Part shown: positions 1-8,687 of the stretch, piece after piece
How the letters are laid out: every line of letters begins with the position of its first letter
Position numbering within the stretch: position 1 is the first letter of the stretch
Assembly: GCF_029945685.1 (NCBI RefSeq)
Contig: NZ_JAQSDA010000006.1
Coordinates: 124,001 to 188,000 of the forward strand
Length of the DNA stretch: 64,000 nt
Reading direction: 5' to 3'
Source: Polaromonas sp.
Lineage (GTDB): Bacteria; Pseudomonadota; Gammaproteobacteria; Burkholderiales; Burkholderiaceae_C
Notes under the pieces: generated by a model
What the model saw: the letters and a program-made list of their open reading frames with translations, nothing else
The model's database searches: none
What the model was told of the DNA's origin: nothing
Program-made: the position numbers and the translations under genes

Positions 1-186
1 CCAGCGTCCATCCACCCAGCTTGTGCCTGCGGCCACCGGCTTCATGCCCACGGCGCGCCTACCGGTTTGCCCCAGGTGGCGCAGCAAGGCGGCGGCCACC
101 AGGCTTTTGCCGACGCCTGTGTCCGTGCCTGTGACAAAAAAATCAGCACGGGGCAGGCTGCGTGATCGGGGTGGTGGCAGTGTCAT
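1..186 (-). CDS. bioD: Dethiobiotin synthetase BioD, N-terminal part (cut by the window edge)
   Basis: BioD closes the ureido ring of biotin: ATP-dependent carboxylation of 7,8-diaminopelargonate to dethiobiotin in the cytoplasm. About 62 residues are visible. They include the family P-loop, read as G-T-D-T-G-V-G-K-S, followed by the conserved M-K-P-V segment, which is the standard N-terminus of the family. The ATG at 186 overlaps the bioF stop as ATGA, so translation is probably coupled. The C-terminal three quarters lie to the left of the window. A CobQ/MinD-type ATPase is the only real alternative, and the bioA-bioF context makes it unlikely. Confidence 0.93.
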   Translation of the reverse strand, partial: MTLPPPRSRSLPRADFFVTGTDTGVGKSLVAAALLRHLGQTGRRAVGMKPVAAGTSWVDGRW

Positions 187-1364
187 TGCAGCGCTTTCAG
201 GTGGTCTGCCAGCCGGTCCACATCGTCGATGCTGTGCGCCGCAGACAACGCAATGCGCAGGCGGGCTGTGCCCCGCGGCACGGTGGGTGGGCGAATGGCG
301 GGAACCCACAGCCCCTGCGCTTCGAGCTGGGCAGACACGGCCAGCGCGGTCTCATTGCTGCCCAGAATCAGAGGCTGTATGGGCGTGTCGGATGGCAACA
401 AGCGCCACGGGCTGCTGGCCATGCGTTCGCGGAGGTGGGCAATCAGCGCTTGCAGGTGCTGGCGGCGGGAGTGCCCCTGTAGCCCGGCAATCACGTCCAG
501 ACTGGTACACAGGGCGTGCGCCAATGCCGGCGGCGCTGCGGTGCTGAAGATGTAGGTGCGAGCCTTTTGCACCAGCCAGTCAATCACTTGCGGGCAGGCC
601 GCGACAAAGGCCCCGCCTACCCCGGCGGCCTTGCCCAAGGTGCCCATGTAGACGATGTGCGGAGACTTCAGGCCAAAATGCTCCAGCACGCCACGTCCAC
701 CGGCACCCAGCACGCCAAAGCCGTGGGCATCGTCCACGATCAACCAAGCACCATAGCGCTCGGCCAGGGCCAGCAACTGCGGCAGCGGTGCGATGTCGCC
801 GTCCATCGAGAACACGCTGTCGGTCACGATCAGCTTGTTCGTCGCTGTCTCTTGCGCTAGCCTCGTCTCCAGGGTTTGCAAATCGCCGTGCGGATACACA
901 TGCACGCGCGCGCCTCGGGCCAGGCGCGCCGCGTCGATCAGCGAGGCGTGGTTGAGCACTTCCGAAAAAATCGCCGTGGGCTCGCCCGTGGCTGCCAGCG
1001 CAGGCGTCACCGCCAGGTTGGCCATGTAGCCGGTGCAAAAAAACAGCGTGCGGCAGGTCTCGAACTGGGGGCTGACAAACTCCGCCAGTCGGTGCTCCAG
1101 CGCCTCGTGCGCCTGGCTGTGTCCGCTGATGAGGTGGGATGCACCACTGCCCGCGCCGTGCAGCCCGGCCCCTTCCTGCAAGGCCGTCACCACCGCAGGG
1201 TGGTTGGCAAGCCCCAGGTAGTCGTTCGAGCAAAACGCCAGGCGATCACGGTCATTCAGCTTGACATGGGGGCCACAGGGCGATTGCGTAGGGCGCGTGC
1301 GGCGGCGCAGGTGTTGGGCGTCGAGTTGCATCATGCGCGCCTCCAGGGTGTCGATCAAATGCAT
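183..1364 (-). CDS. bioF: 8-amino-7-oxononanoate synthase BioF
   Basis: PLP enzyme condensing L-alanine with a pimeloyl thioester to give KAPA, the first dedicated step in building the biotin rings. The 393-residue protein has the normal size. The Schiff-base lysine is Lys245 in T-L-G-K-A-A-G, and the D-D-A-H-G motif that contacts PLP is at 211-215. The frame extends 18 codons further upstream, but the Met at 1364 begins a typical family N-terminus and lies 7 nt after the bioA stop, so I chose it. The stop overlaps the bioD start. Cytoplasmic; part of a panD-bioA-bioF-bioD transcription unit. Confidence 0.95.
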   Translation of the reverse strand: MHLIDTLEARMMQLDAQHLRRRTRPTQSPCGPHVKLNDRDRLAFCSNDYLGLANHPAVVTALQEGAGLHGAGSGASHLISGHSQAHEALEHRLAEFVSPQFETCRTLFFCTGYMANLAVTPALAATGEPTAIFSEVLNHASLIDAARLARGARVHVYPHGDLQTLETRLAQETATNKLIVTDSVFSMDGDIAPLPQLLALAERYGAWLIVDDAHGFGVLGAGGRGVLEHFGLKSPHIVYMGTLGKAAGVGGAFVAACPQVIDWLVQKARTYIFSTAAPPALAHALCTSLDVIAGLQGHSRRQHLQALIAHLRERMASSPWRLLPSDTPIQPLILGSNETALAVSAQLEAQGLWVPAIRPPTVPRGTARLRIALSAAHSIDDVDRLADHLKALQ

Positions 1365-1371
1365 GGTGGTT

Positions 1372-2727
1372 TCAGGTTCGCAGCGCTTCGGCCAACGCGC
1401 TTTGCACGCCCTCGGCAAGAAATGTCTGTTCGTGGTCGTTCAGGATATAGGGCGGCATCAGGTAGACGGTTTTACCGATGGGGCGCAACATCAACCCGCC
1501 TTCTAAGGCCAGGGCATGAAAGCGTCGCGAGAAGGTGGCCGCATGCGCGGGATCTTCAACCGCAACATCAAAGGCCCAAATCATGCCCTGCTGCCGGAAA
1601 TGCCGCACCTGCGGGTGCGCGGCTACAGGGGCGAGCAGGGTGCTGAGCCGCCTGGCACGCACGCGGTTGGCGTTCAGCACATCGTATTCTTCAAAAATAT
1701 CTAGGCAAGCCAGGGCTGCGCGGCAGGCCAGCGGGTTGCCGGTGTAGGAATGAGAATGCAAAAAGGCACGGTTGATGCCATCGTCGTAAAAAGCCTGGTA
1801 GACATTTGGCGTCGTCATCACCAGTGACAGCGGCAGGTAGCCGCCGCTGATGCCTTTGGACAAGCAGAGGAAGTCGGGCCACATCCTTTCCCCCTCACCT
1901 CCCCCATTCCCGGCCTGCTCACAAGCGAAGAAGGTGCCGGTGCGGCCACAACCCACGGCGATTTCATCGGCGATCAAATGCACGTGGTACTGGTCGCAGA
2001 GGCGGCGGATGTCCTGAAGGTACTGCGCATCGTGCATGGCCATGCCAGCGGCACACTGCACCAGCGGTTCCACGATCAGCGCGGCGATGGTGTCGGCCTT
2101 GGCCTCGAACAACTGCCGCAGTGTTTCCGCCGCGCGCGCTGCCACGTCCCGCGCGCTTTCACCCGGACGGGCTGCACGCGCATCCGGGCTGGCGACGATG
2201 TGGGCCGGTCGCAGCAGGCCATCGTAAGCCTGACGAAATAGCGGCACATCGGTCACGCCCAGGGCTCCCAGGGTTTCGCCGTGGTAGCTCTGCGCGAGGC
2301 AGACAAAGTCACGCCTGAGGGGTTGGCCGCTGTTGCGCCAGTAGTGGGCGCTCATCTTGAGCGCGATTTCCACGGCGGAGGAACCGTCAGAGGCGTAAAA
2401 GCAATGCCCGAGTGCATGCCCTGTAAGTGCCGCCAGCCGCTCGGAAAGCTCGACCACAGGCGCATGGGTACACCCGGCCAGCATCACATGCTCCAGCGTG
2501 TCGAGCTGGGCTTTCACGGCGGCGTTGATGCGCGGGTTGGCGTGGCCGAACAGGTTGACCCACCAGGAACTCAAGCCGTCCAGGTAGCCTTTGCCCGCTT
2601 CGTCATAGAGCCAGGCACCGCTACCGCGTACCAACGCCAGCGGCGGCTGCGTCTCGTGGCGTTTCATCTGGGTGCAGGGATGCCACACGCTGGTCGTGCT
2701 GCGGCTGGAGAGGCTTGCCGACATCAC
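1372..2727 (-). CDS. bioA: Adenosylmethionine-8-amino-7-oxononanoate aminotransferase BioA
   Basis: Class III PLP aminotransferase that moves the amino group of S-adenosylmethionine onto KAPA to form diaminopelargonate. The 451 residues match the family. The N-terminal W-H-P-C-T-Q motif, the S-S-W-W-V-N substrate loop near 53-58, the [11 protein letters not shown] motif near 254-264 and the PLP lysine Lys291 in L-S-K-G-I-S-G-G are all present. The start overlaps the panD stop by 4 nt (ATGA); a second Met follows directly and cannot be excluded. A glycine/glutamate-rich loop at about 273-281 is a minor insertion. Confidence 0.95.
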   Translation of the reverse strand: MMSASLSSRSTTSVWHPCTQMKRHETQPPLALVRGSGAWLYDEAGKGYLDGLSSWWVNLFGHANPRINAAVKAQLDTLEHVMLAGCTHAPVVELSERLAALTGHALGHCFYASDGSSAVEIALKMSAHYWRNSGQPLRRDFVCLAQSYHGETLGALGVTDVPLFRQAYDGLLRPAHIVASPDARAARPGESARDVAARAAETLRQLFEAKADTIAALIVEPLVQCAAGMAMHDAQYLQDIRRLCDQYHVHLIADEIAVGCGRTGTFFACEQAGNGGGEGERMWPDFLCLSKGISGGYLPLSLVMTTPNVYQAFYDDGINRAFLHSHSYTGNPLACRAALACLDIFEEYDVLNANRVRARRLSTLLAPVAAHPQVRHFRQQGMIWAFDVAVEDPAHAATFSRRFHALALEGGLMLRPIGKTVYLMPPYILNDHEQTFLAEGVQSALAEALRT

Positions 2728-3104
2728 AGTGCCTGCGTTGGCACGTGGTGGCGCAAGGCTGTTTGGCGGTTGTGCTCGTCCACAAACACTAGTTGGGGAT
2801 GATGCCCAGCGACCCGCTCTTCATGCACCTGAGCAAAGGCCGCGATGATGATGAGGTCGCCCACTGCAGCACGGCGTGCCGCTGAACCGTTGACCGAGAT
2901 CATGCCCGAGCCCCGCTCGCCCTTGATGGCGTAGGTGACAAAGCGCTCACCGTTGTTGATGTTCCAGATGTGGATTTGCTCGTTCTCGCCCAGATCAGCA
3001 GCATCCATCAGATCCTCGTCGATCGCGCAGGAGCCCTCGTAATGCAGTTCGCATGCCGTCACTGTGGCGCGGTGGATCTTGGACTTGAGGAGGGTACGGT
3101 ACAT
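2724..3104 (-). CDS. panD: Aspartate 1-decarboxylase precursor PanD
   Basis: Pyruvoyl enzyme that decarboxylates aspartate to beta-alanine for pantothenate and CoA. The 126-residue proenzyme contains the self-cleavage site Y-E-G-S-C, giving Gly24/Ser25, and the active-site Lys9 in the N-terminal segment. The start has an AAGGTG ribosome-binding site. It is the first gene of a unit with bioA, bioF and bioD, and its stop overlaps the bioA start. panD is not normally the leader of the biotin genes, so CoA and biotin supply appear co-expressed beside a CoA- and biotin-dependent catabolic island. The promoter must lie in the 135 bp upstream. Confidence 0.95.
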   Translation of the reverse strand: MYRTLLKSKIHRATVTACELHYEGSCAIDEDLMDAADLGENEQIHIWNINNGERFVTYAIKGERGSGMISVNGSAARRAAVGDLIIIAAFAQVHEERVAGHHPQLVFVDEHNRQTALRHHVPTQAL

Positions 3105-3124
3105 GGTTTCACCTTCAAGAAAGT

Positions 3125-3229
3125 TCAGCGGGCCATCAGCCCCAGGGTATCAAACAGGCGTCGGTCGCTGGCCCAGTCGGGGTTACCGGTAGTGAGCCGC
3201 TTGTTACCCTGGAAAACGAATTTGTCCAG
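3125..3229 (-). pseudogene. Possible C-terminal remnant of an unidentified gene
   Basis: Between the citrate-synthase-like gene and panD, the minus strand reads an open stretch of about 34 codons ending in [16 protein letters not shown] and a stop. It has no start codon, is preceded in frame by a TAG, and has protein-like composition. It may be the tail of a gene truncated when the catabolic block was joined to the panD-bio block. I do not recognise the family. Chance is a real alternative at this length. Confidence 0.3.
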
Positions 3230-3239
3230 CTACAGCGCG

Positions 3240-4028
3240 TCAGGCGCCTTGTGGTCTGATGTGCTGGGTGGCCTCGTCTTCGACACGCTGCCAGATCTCG
3301 ACCGCTATCGGGTTCTTGCTTTCTTCCAGGATGTGCCCCACCAGCCCGATGGCGCGCGCCAGCACGCCGATGCCGCGCACAATCTTCCAGGGCAGGCCGA
3401 GCTCGCAGCAAATGGCGCCGATGGCGCCGGTGGCGTTGACCGGCAGCATCTTGCCGGCGGCGCGCTCGGCCTCGGCGCAGATCAGTTGTTCGAGCCGGAT
3501 GTAGTCGCCGGAAAAACCGTTGTCCTTGGCGATCTGAAACAGGCGCGGGGCGCGCGGATCAACCGGCTTGTGCAGCGGATGACCGAGTCCGGGAATGATC
3601 TGGCCGCGCGCACGAAAGGCTGCCACGGTGTCGCAACCGATGCGCTCTAGGTCAGCCCCTTTCGTTCCGGGTGGCAGGGCCTCGTACAGCATTTTGGCGG
3701 TGCCTTCGGTGCTGCCGACGAACACGCTGCCCAGGCCGCACAATCCGGCCGCCACCGCGGCCTGCAGCGATTCGGGAGCACCGGCGTAGGTCAGTCGCGC
3801 GACCAGCGCACTCGGCGTGATGCCATGCTCGACCAGCGTCACCGCAATGGCATTGAACACGTTCGATTCCTGCGGTGTCGGCATGCGCCCGACGATTTGC
3901 AGGAAGGCCATATCACCCAGGTTGAGATGGCCGAGGATCTCCTCGGGCAGACTCTTGCCGTGCACTTCGATGCGGTCCGGGGTACTCCAGGCAATGTCGG
4001 AGCGGATGGGTTTGTTCTTACGGGTCAT
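3240..4028 (-). CDS. Short citrate-synthase-superfamily protein (citryl-CoA-lyase-like)
   Basis: 262 residues, much shorter than hexameric citrate synthase (about 430) but the usual size of the citryl-CoA-lyase-like branch. The G-L-G-H-P-L-H-K segment around His150 matches the conserved oxaloacetate-binding His region. At the position of the first catalytic His the protein reads G-S-V-F-V-G-S-T-E (100-108). At the catalytic Asp it reads V-N-A-T-G-A (197-202), so two of the three canonical residues appear replaced. The ATG at 4028 has a GGAG 6 nt upstream; a TTG 27 nt earlier is less likely. Last gene of the operon after the CitE-like gene. It could cleave or form a C-C bond in a citryl/citramalyl-CoA type substrate, or be non-canonical. 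Confidence 0.75.
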   Translation of the reverse strand: MTRKNKPIRSDIAWSTPDRIEVHGKSLPEEILGHLNLGDMAFLQIVGRMPTPQESNVFNAIAVTLVEHGITPSALVARLTYAGAPESLQAAVAAGLCGLGSVFVGSTEGTAKMLYEALPPGTKGADLERIGCDTVAAFRARGQIIPGLGHPLHKPVDPRAPRLFQIAKDNGFSGDYIRLEQLICAEAERAAGKMLPVNATGAIGAICCELGLPWKIVRGIGVLARAIGLVGHILEESKNPIAVEIWQRVEDEATQHIRPQGA

Positions 4029-4056
4029 GGAGAACTCCAGTCGGGTCAATGACAAA

Positions 4057-4896
4057 TCAGGCGTTCAGGCCCGCGTCGCGCAGCACGGCGCGCGCGCGCT
4101 GGACCACCGGCAGGTCCACCATCTGGCCGTCCACGGCCACGGCGGCGCCACCGGTGGCGGCAAAGGCTTCGCAGACGCGGCGCGCCCAGGCGATGCGCTG
4201 CGGGCTGGGTGCGAACACCGCCTGCACGGTGGCCACCTGCTGGGGGTGGATGCACAGCTTGGCGCCAAAACCGAGGCGGCTCGAGCGCTCTGCATCCACC
4301 TGCAGGCGCTGTACATCATGAATGGCGGTGCTCACACCGTCCACCGGCGCGGCCAGCGCAGCCAGCCGCGAGCCCAGCACCAATTGGGAGCGGAAGGCCA
4401 GGAGCTCTATTTCCGCGCCGTCGGGGTCACAGTCGATGCCCAGGTCGAGCGCCAGATCGACGCTGCCAAAGGCCAGCCGGATCACGCCCGGCACGCGTGC
4501 AATGCTGTGGATTTCCTGAAGGCCGCGCGCCGACTCGATGATGGGCAACACGTCCTTGAAGGTGGTCTCGACCACGGTGCAGACGGCGTCTATGCCCTCG
4601 GCCTTGGGCAGCATGACGGCGGCCACGCCGGGGTGGCGGCACAGTTCGAGGTCGTCGTCGAACCAGGGCGTACCCGCGGCGTTGATGCGCACCACCAGCG
4701 GTGCCGACTCGTCAAGCGCTCCGGCCAGCGCGTCGCGCGCGCGCGCCTTCGCCTCGGGGGCCACGGCGTCTTCCAGATCGACGATGACCGCGTCGGCACC
4801 GCTGGCACGGGCCTTGGCAAAACGCTCAGGCCGGTCGGCGGGCACAAAAAGATAGGCGCGCGGCAGGGCCTGCAGGCCGGGGGTGCTGCCATTCAT
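4057..4896 (-). CDS. HpcH/HpaI (CitE-like) CoA-ester lyase
   Basis: 279-residue beta-barrel lyase of the CitE/Mcl family, which reversibly cleaves beta-hydroxyacyl-CoAs such as malyl-, citramalyl- or methylmalyl-CoA into acetyl- or propionyl-CoA plus a keto acid, using Mg2+. Visible motifs are P-R-A-Y-L-F-V-P near the N-terminus, D-L-E-D-A-V (40-45), catalytic Arg70 in V-V-R-I-N, Mg ligand Glu121 in I-I-E-S-A and Asp147 in G-S-V-D-L-A-L-D. An AGGGG 7 nt upstream favours the start at 4896. The ATG at 4914, overlapping the MmgE stop as ATGA, is the alternative. It sits between MmgE/PrpD and the citrate-synthase-like gene, so the three may act in sequence on a tricarboxylate- or citramalate-like CoA ester. 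Confidence 0.85.
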   Translation of the reverse strand: MNGSTPGLQALPRAYLFVPADRPERFAKARASGADAVIVDLEDAVAPEAKARARDALAGALDESAPLVVRINAAGTPWFDDDLELCRHPGVAAVMLPKAEGIDAVCTVVETTFKDVLPIIESARGLQEIHSIARVPGVIRLAFGSVDLALDLGIDCDPDGAEIELLAFRSQLVLGSRLAALAAPVDGVSTAIHDVQRLQVDAERSSRLGFGAKLCIHPQQVATVQAVFAPSPQRIAWARRVCEAFAATGGAAVAVDGQMVDLPVVQRARAVLRDAGLNA

Positions 4897-4910
4897 GCTC
4901 ACACCCCTGC

Positions 4911-6275
4911 TCATGCCGCCAGCCAGCGGTCCATGCATGGCGCCTCGGCCACCGCCCAGACGCGTGCGATCAGCGCCTCCATTTCTTCCGGCTTAGCCCC
5001 CTTGCCGTAGGCCGCCAGGCGCTGGGCCTTGTCTTCGAGCTCGGGGCGCGTCAGGGTGTTCCCGGGGTCGCCCTTGGGCTCGTCAACACGCGCGCTTAAA
5101 CGTCGGCCATCGCGCGTGGTGACCGTCACCTTGCCAATCCAGCGCTGCGGGTAGGCCTGATCGACCTCGGCGTCGAGCTGCATCGTAACCCGGTCGCGCA
5201 AGGCGGCCACGCGCGGGGCTAGGTAATGCTGCTCGAATTCGTTCAGCCCGGCGTAACCGTATTCGGCCGCCAGCGCGAGCACCGTGCCCATCGAGAACTT
5301 GGCCTGGTGTACCGTGGCCGGCACGGTCACGCGGCCCAGCACGTCGATGGCGCCTTGATGCACCTGGGTGGTCACCGCGGCGATGTCGTCGGCCTTGAGT
5401 CCATGCGTTTGCATCAACGCCAGCAGCGCGTCGGCGCTCGGGTGGGTGTGGCGGCACGAGGCGTGGTATTTGAACGAGGTTTCCGCCGTGGCCCAGCGCT
5501 GGCCCAGGCGGTCGGTCAGCCGCGCCGGGTCGGCGTCGCTCGACATGCCCGCCGCCATGCCCTGCGCGCCCTCCAGAATCTGGCGCGCCCCAGTAAAACC
5601 GCTTCGTGCCAGGTAGGCCGACGCCAGACCGCAGGATGCCGCGTGCGCGGTGTGCAGTTGCTTGGAGTCGGCGGCGTCGCGCAAGAATTCCCACAAGCCG
5701 GCGGACTGCGTGCCCGCGCTGCCGAAGGCATGCAGCAGGGTGGCGGCATCGAGTTTCAGCAAGCGCCCGGCGGCGGCGGCGGCGGCCAGCGTGCCGGCGG
5801 TGGCCGTGGTGTGGAAGATGCGGTAGTGCGAGCGGCCCAGGAATTCGCCGACGCGAATGCCGACCTCGTAACCGGCCACCACAGCGGCCAGGAACTCGCG
5901 TCCACTCGCGCCGATGTCCTGCGCGATGGCCAGCGCCACCGGAAACACCACCGCCGCCGGGTGGAACACGGAGCCGTTGTGCACGTCATCCTGCTCGGCA
6001 AAGTGCGAGGCCGCGGCGTTGACCATGGCGGCGAAATGCGGCGAAGTCATGCGGCGCGAGATCAGCACCTCGGCATGGCCGGAGTCCGGCCCCATACTGC
6101 GGGCGTAGGCCTCGATGGCCTCGACCGGCCGCGCGCCCTTGCCCGCCAGCGCGGAGGCGTACCAGTCGAGGAACAGGTCTTCGGTGCGGCGCAGCACCGG
6201 CGCCGGAATGCTGTCGAATTGCAAGCCGGCAGCAAAGGCGGCCAGCGTCGCGCTCGGGTTTGTATCCAGGGTCAT
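4911..6275 (-). CDS. MmgE/PrpD family protein (dehydratase/decarboxylase superfamily)
   Basis: 454 residues, full length for the family that includes 2-methylcitrate dehydratase PrpD and cis-aconitate decarboxylase. It shows the A-A-S-H-F-A-E-Q-D-D-V-H segment (the family usually reads N-G-x-x-x-H-x-x-D-x-D), the T-A-T-A-G-T-L-A-A-A-A-A-A-G segment and the F-K-Y-H-A-S-C-R-H-T-H-P segment near the active site. I chose the ATG at 6275, 16 nt after the CaiB stop; a GTG at 6311 would overlap CaiB. Family members are often misannotated, so substrate is open. Next to CaiB and CitE it may act on a dicarboxylic or tricarboxylic intermediate. Confidence 0.82.
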   Translation of the reverse strand: MTLDTNPSATLAAFAAGLQFDSIPAPVLRRTEDLFLDWYASALAGKGARPVEAIEAYARSMGPDSGHAEVLISRRMTSPHFAAMVNAAASHFAEQDDVHNGSVFHPAAVVFPVALAIAQDIGASGREFLAAVVAGYEVGIRVGEFLGRSHYRIFHTTATAGTLAAAAAAGRLLKLDAATLLHAFGSAGTQSAGLWEFLRDAADSKQLHTAHAASCGLASAYLARSGFTGARQILEGAQGMAAGMSSDADPARLTDRLGQRWATAETSFKYHASCRHTHPSADALLALMQTHGLKADDIAAVTTQVHQGAIDVLGRVTVPATVHQAKFSMGTVLALAAEYGYAGLNEFEQHYLAPRVAALRDRVTMQLDAEVDQAYPQRWIGKVTVTTRDGRRLSARVDEPKGDPGNTLTRPELEDKAQRLAAYGKGAKPEEMEALIARVWAVAEAPCMDRWLAA

Positions 6276-6291
6276 GGCATCGATCTCGCAG

Positions 6292-7467
6292 TCAGATGGC
6301 TTGGTCCGCACGCAGCCGGACGATGTCAGTCTCGCCGTAGCCGAGTTCGGTCAGGATGGCTTCGGTGTGCTGGCCCAGCGCAGGCACCGGCCCCATGGGC
6401 GGCGGCTCGCTGCCCTGGACGTGGTGCGGCGGGTACAGCGCCGGCAGCGGGCCGCCGGGCGAACCGATCTCAGTCCAGCGCCCGCGCGCCGCGAGTTGCG
6501 GGTGCTTCCACAGGTCGGCCAACTCGTTGAGTTGGCCGTTGGCGATTTGCGCCGCGTCTAGCCGCGCCACCAGTTGCGCCGCGGTCAGGGTGGCGCAGAC
6601 GCCTTCGATGATGCCGCGCAGTTTCTCGCGCTGGGCCAGCCGGTTGGCGTTGCCCAGGTACTGTGCGGTCAGCTCGGGCAACTGCAACACCTGGTTGCAG
6701 AAGGTGGCCCATTCGCGGTCGTGCTGCACTGCCAGCACCACCTGCTTGCCGTCGCCGCAGGTAAAGGGGCCGTAGGGGTAAATGGCGGCGTGCGAGGCGC
6801 CGGCACGCGGCGGCGGCGGCTGGCCGTCCAGCGTGTAGTAGAGCGGGAAGCCCATCCATTCGGACATGGCTTCGAGCATGGAGATTTCGAGCCGCTGGCC
6901 GCGCCCCGTGCGCCCGCGCTCCAGCAAGGCTGCCAGCACGCTGCTGTAGGCGTACATGCCGGCGGCGATGTCGGCAATCGACAGCCCGGCCTTGGATGGC
7001 TGCTCCGGCGTGCCGGTCACCGACACAAAACCGGCTTCGCTCTGGATCAGCAGGTCGTAGGCTTTTTTCTCGGTGTAGGGGCCGCCGTCGCCGTAACCGG
7101 AGATGTCGCACACCACGATGCGCGGGTTGACCGGCGCCAGGCTGGCATGGTCCAGCCCCATGCGCGCGGCAGCGCCGGGCGCCAGGTTTTGCACCAGCAC
7201 GTCGGCCCGCTGCACCAGCTTTTGCAGCACGGCGCGGGCATCGGGATTTTTCAGGTCGAGCGTCAGGCTTTCCTTGGAGCGGTTGCACCAGACGAAGTGC
7301 GAGGCCGAGCCGTGGGCACGGGTGTCGTAGGCGCGGGCAAAGTCGCCCTCGCCCGGTCGCTCGACCTTGATGACGCGCGCGCCGAGGTCGGCCAACTGAC
7401 GGGTGCAGAACGGCGCGGCAATCGCGTGCTCCAGCGTGACGATCAGCATTCCTTCCAATGGACGCAT
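6292..7467 (-). CDS. CaiB/BaiF (family III) CoA-transferase
   Basis: 391 residues with the family III fold: N-terminal Rossmann-like part with A-D-L-G-A-R-V-I-K-V-E, and the catalytic aspartate in K-A-Y-D-L-L-I-Q (Asp138, equivalent to Asp169 of formyl-CoA transferase). These enzymes move CoA from succinyl-CoA or a product thioester to a carboxylic acid. Start at 7467, 11 nt after the stop of the acyl-CoA dehydrogenase; the frame is open further upstream but overlaps that gene. Adjacent to MmgE/PrpD and CitE. In itaconate catabolism a CaiB transferase also precedes a CitE lyase, but the MaoC-type hydratase of that pathway is absent here. Confidence 0.88.
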   Translation of the reverse strand: MRPLEGMLIVTLEHAIAAPFCTRQLADLGARVIKVERPGEGDFARAYDTRAHGSASHFVWCNRSKESLTLDLKNPDARAVLQKLVQRADVLVQNLAPGAAARMGLDHASLAPVNPRIVVCDISGYGDGGPYTEKKAYDLLIQSEAGFVSVTGTPEQPSKAGLSIADIAAGMYAYSSVLAALLERGRTGRGQRLEISMLEAMSEWMGFPLYYTLDGQPPPPRAGASHAAIYPYGPFTCGDGKQVVLAVQHDREWATFCNQVLQLPELTAQYLGNANRLAQREKLRGIIEGVCATLTAAQLVARLDAAQIANGQLNELADLWKHPQLAARGRWTEIGSPGGPLPALYPPHHVQGSEPPPMGPVPALGQHTEAILTELGYGETDIVRLRADQAI

Positions 7468-7478
7468 GGCAATTTCTT

Positions 7479-8636
7479 TCAGAATGAACGCGGCAACCCG
7501 AGCACATGCTCGGCCACGTAGCTCAGAATCAGGTTGGTGGAGATCGGCGCCACCTGGTACAGCCGGGTTTCGCGAAACTTGCGCTCGATGTCGTATTCGC
7601 AGGCAAAGCCGAAGCCGCCATGGGTCTGAATGGCGGTGTTGGCCGCCTCCCAGGAGGCTTTGGCGGCCAGGTACTTGGCCATATTGGCCTCTGCACCACA
7701 CTGTTGGTGGGCATCAAACAGCTCGCAGGCACGCCAGCGCATCAGGTCGGCGGCCTCGGTCTCGATGTGGGCTTCGGCTAGCGGAAACTGCACGCCCTGG
7801 TTCTGCCCGATCGGGCGGTCAAACACGCGGCGCTCGCGGGCATAGCGGGCGCTACGCTCGACGAACCAGCGGGCGTCGCCAATGCACTCGGCGGCAATCA
7901 GGGTGCGCTCGGCGTTCAGGCCGTCCAAGATGTACTTGAAACCTTTGCCCTCCTCGCCGATCAGGTTCTCGGCCGGGATTTCGAGGTTGTCGAAAAACAG
8001 CTCATTGGTCTCGTGGTTGACCATGTTGCGGATCGGTTTCACCGTCATGCCCTGACCAATGGCCTGGTGCAGGTCAACGATGAAGATCGACATGCCCTCT
8101 GACTTGCGCTTCACATCCTTGAGCGGGGTGGTACGTGCCAGCAAAATCATCAGGTCGGAGTGCTGAATCCGCGAGATCCAGACCTTCTGGCCATTGACCA
8201 CATAGCGGTCGCCCTGCTTGACCGCGGTGGTCTTGATCTTGGTGGTGTCGGTGCCTGTGGTTGGCTCGGTCACGCCCATGGATTGCAGGCGCAGGTCGCC
8301 GCTGGCGATTTTGGGCAGGTAGCGGCGCTTTTGCTCGTCGGAGCCATGGCGCAGCAAGGTGCCCATGTTGTACATCTGGCCGTGGCAAGCGCCGGCGTTG
8401 CCGCCGCAGCGGTTGACCTCTTCCATCACCACCGAGGCTTCGGCCAGACCCAGGCCGGCACCGCCGTACTCCTGCGGAATCATCACCGCCAGCCAGCCGG
8501 CCCGGGTCAGCGCGTCAACACACGCCTCGGGGTAAGCACGGGCGTCGTCAATCTTGCGAAAATACTCGTCGGGAAAGCGTTTGAAAAGATCGCGCAGGGC
8601 GGCGCGCAACTCGGGGTAGCGTTCTTGGTTGGTCAT
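7479..8636 (-). CDS. Acyl-CoA dehydrogenase with Asn at the usual C-terminal Glu position
   Basis: 385-residue flavoprotein oxidising an acyl-CoA to the 2,3-enoyl-CoA and passing electrons to ETF. The middle domain has G-V-T-E-P-T-T-G-T-D and V-N-G-Q-K-V-W-I-S, and the C-terminal domain has H-G-G-F-G-F. Where many relatives carry the catalytic base in a P-x-x-x-E segment, this one reads A-P-I-S-T-N-L-I-L. The closest relative in this window (51294-52490) has E there (P-I-N-N-E-M-L). The base may sit elsewhere, as in isovaleryl-CoA dehydrogenase-type enzymes. The gene lies between the BadI-like crotonase and CaiB, in the same operon. Confidence 0.9.
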   Translation of the reverse strand: MTNQERYPELRAALRDLFKRFPDEYFRKIDDARAYPEACVDALTRAGWLAVMIPQEYGGAGLGLAEASVVMEEVNRCGGNAGACHGQMYNMGTLLRHGSDEQKRRYLPKIASGDLRLQSMGVTEPTTGTDTTKIKTTAVKQGDRYVVNGQKVWISRIQHSDLMILLARTTPLKDVKRKSEGMSIFIVDLHQAIGQGMTVKPIRNMVNHETNELFFDNLEIPAENLIGEEGKGFKYILDGLNAERTLIAAECIGDARWFVERSARYARERRVFDRPIGQNQGVQFPLAEAHIETEAADLMRWRACELFDAHQQCGAEANMAKYLAAKASWEAANTAIQTHGGFGFACEYDIERKFRETRLYQVAPISTNLILSYVAEHVLGLPRSF

Positions 8637-8687
8637 TTTCAGTCTCTAAAATTTCCCCGCCGAACCGCGCAGGACAAAAGTTACCGG

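Noticed and set aside
5226..6530. 434-codon plus-strand frame opposite MmgE/PrpD
   Set aside because: Shadow of the coding strand; composition is Arg/Gly/Val-rich and no ribosome-binding site or motif is seen.
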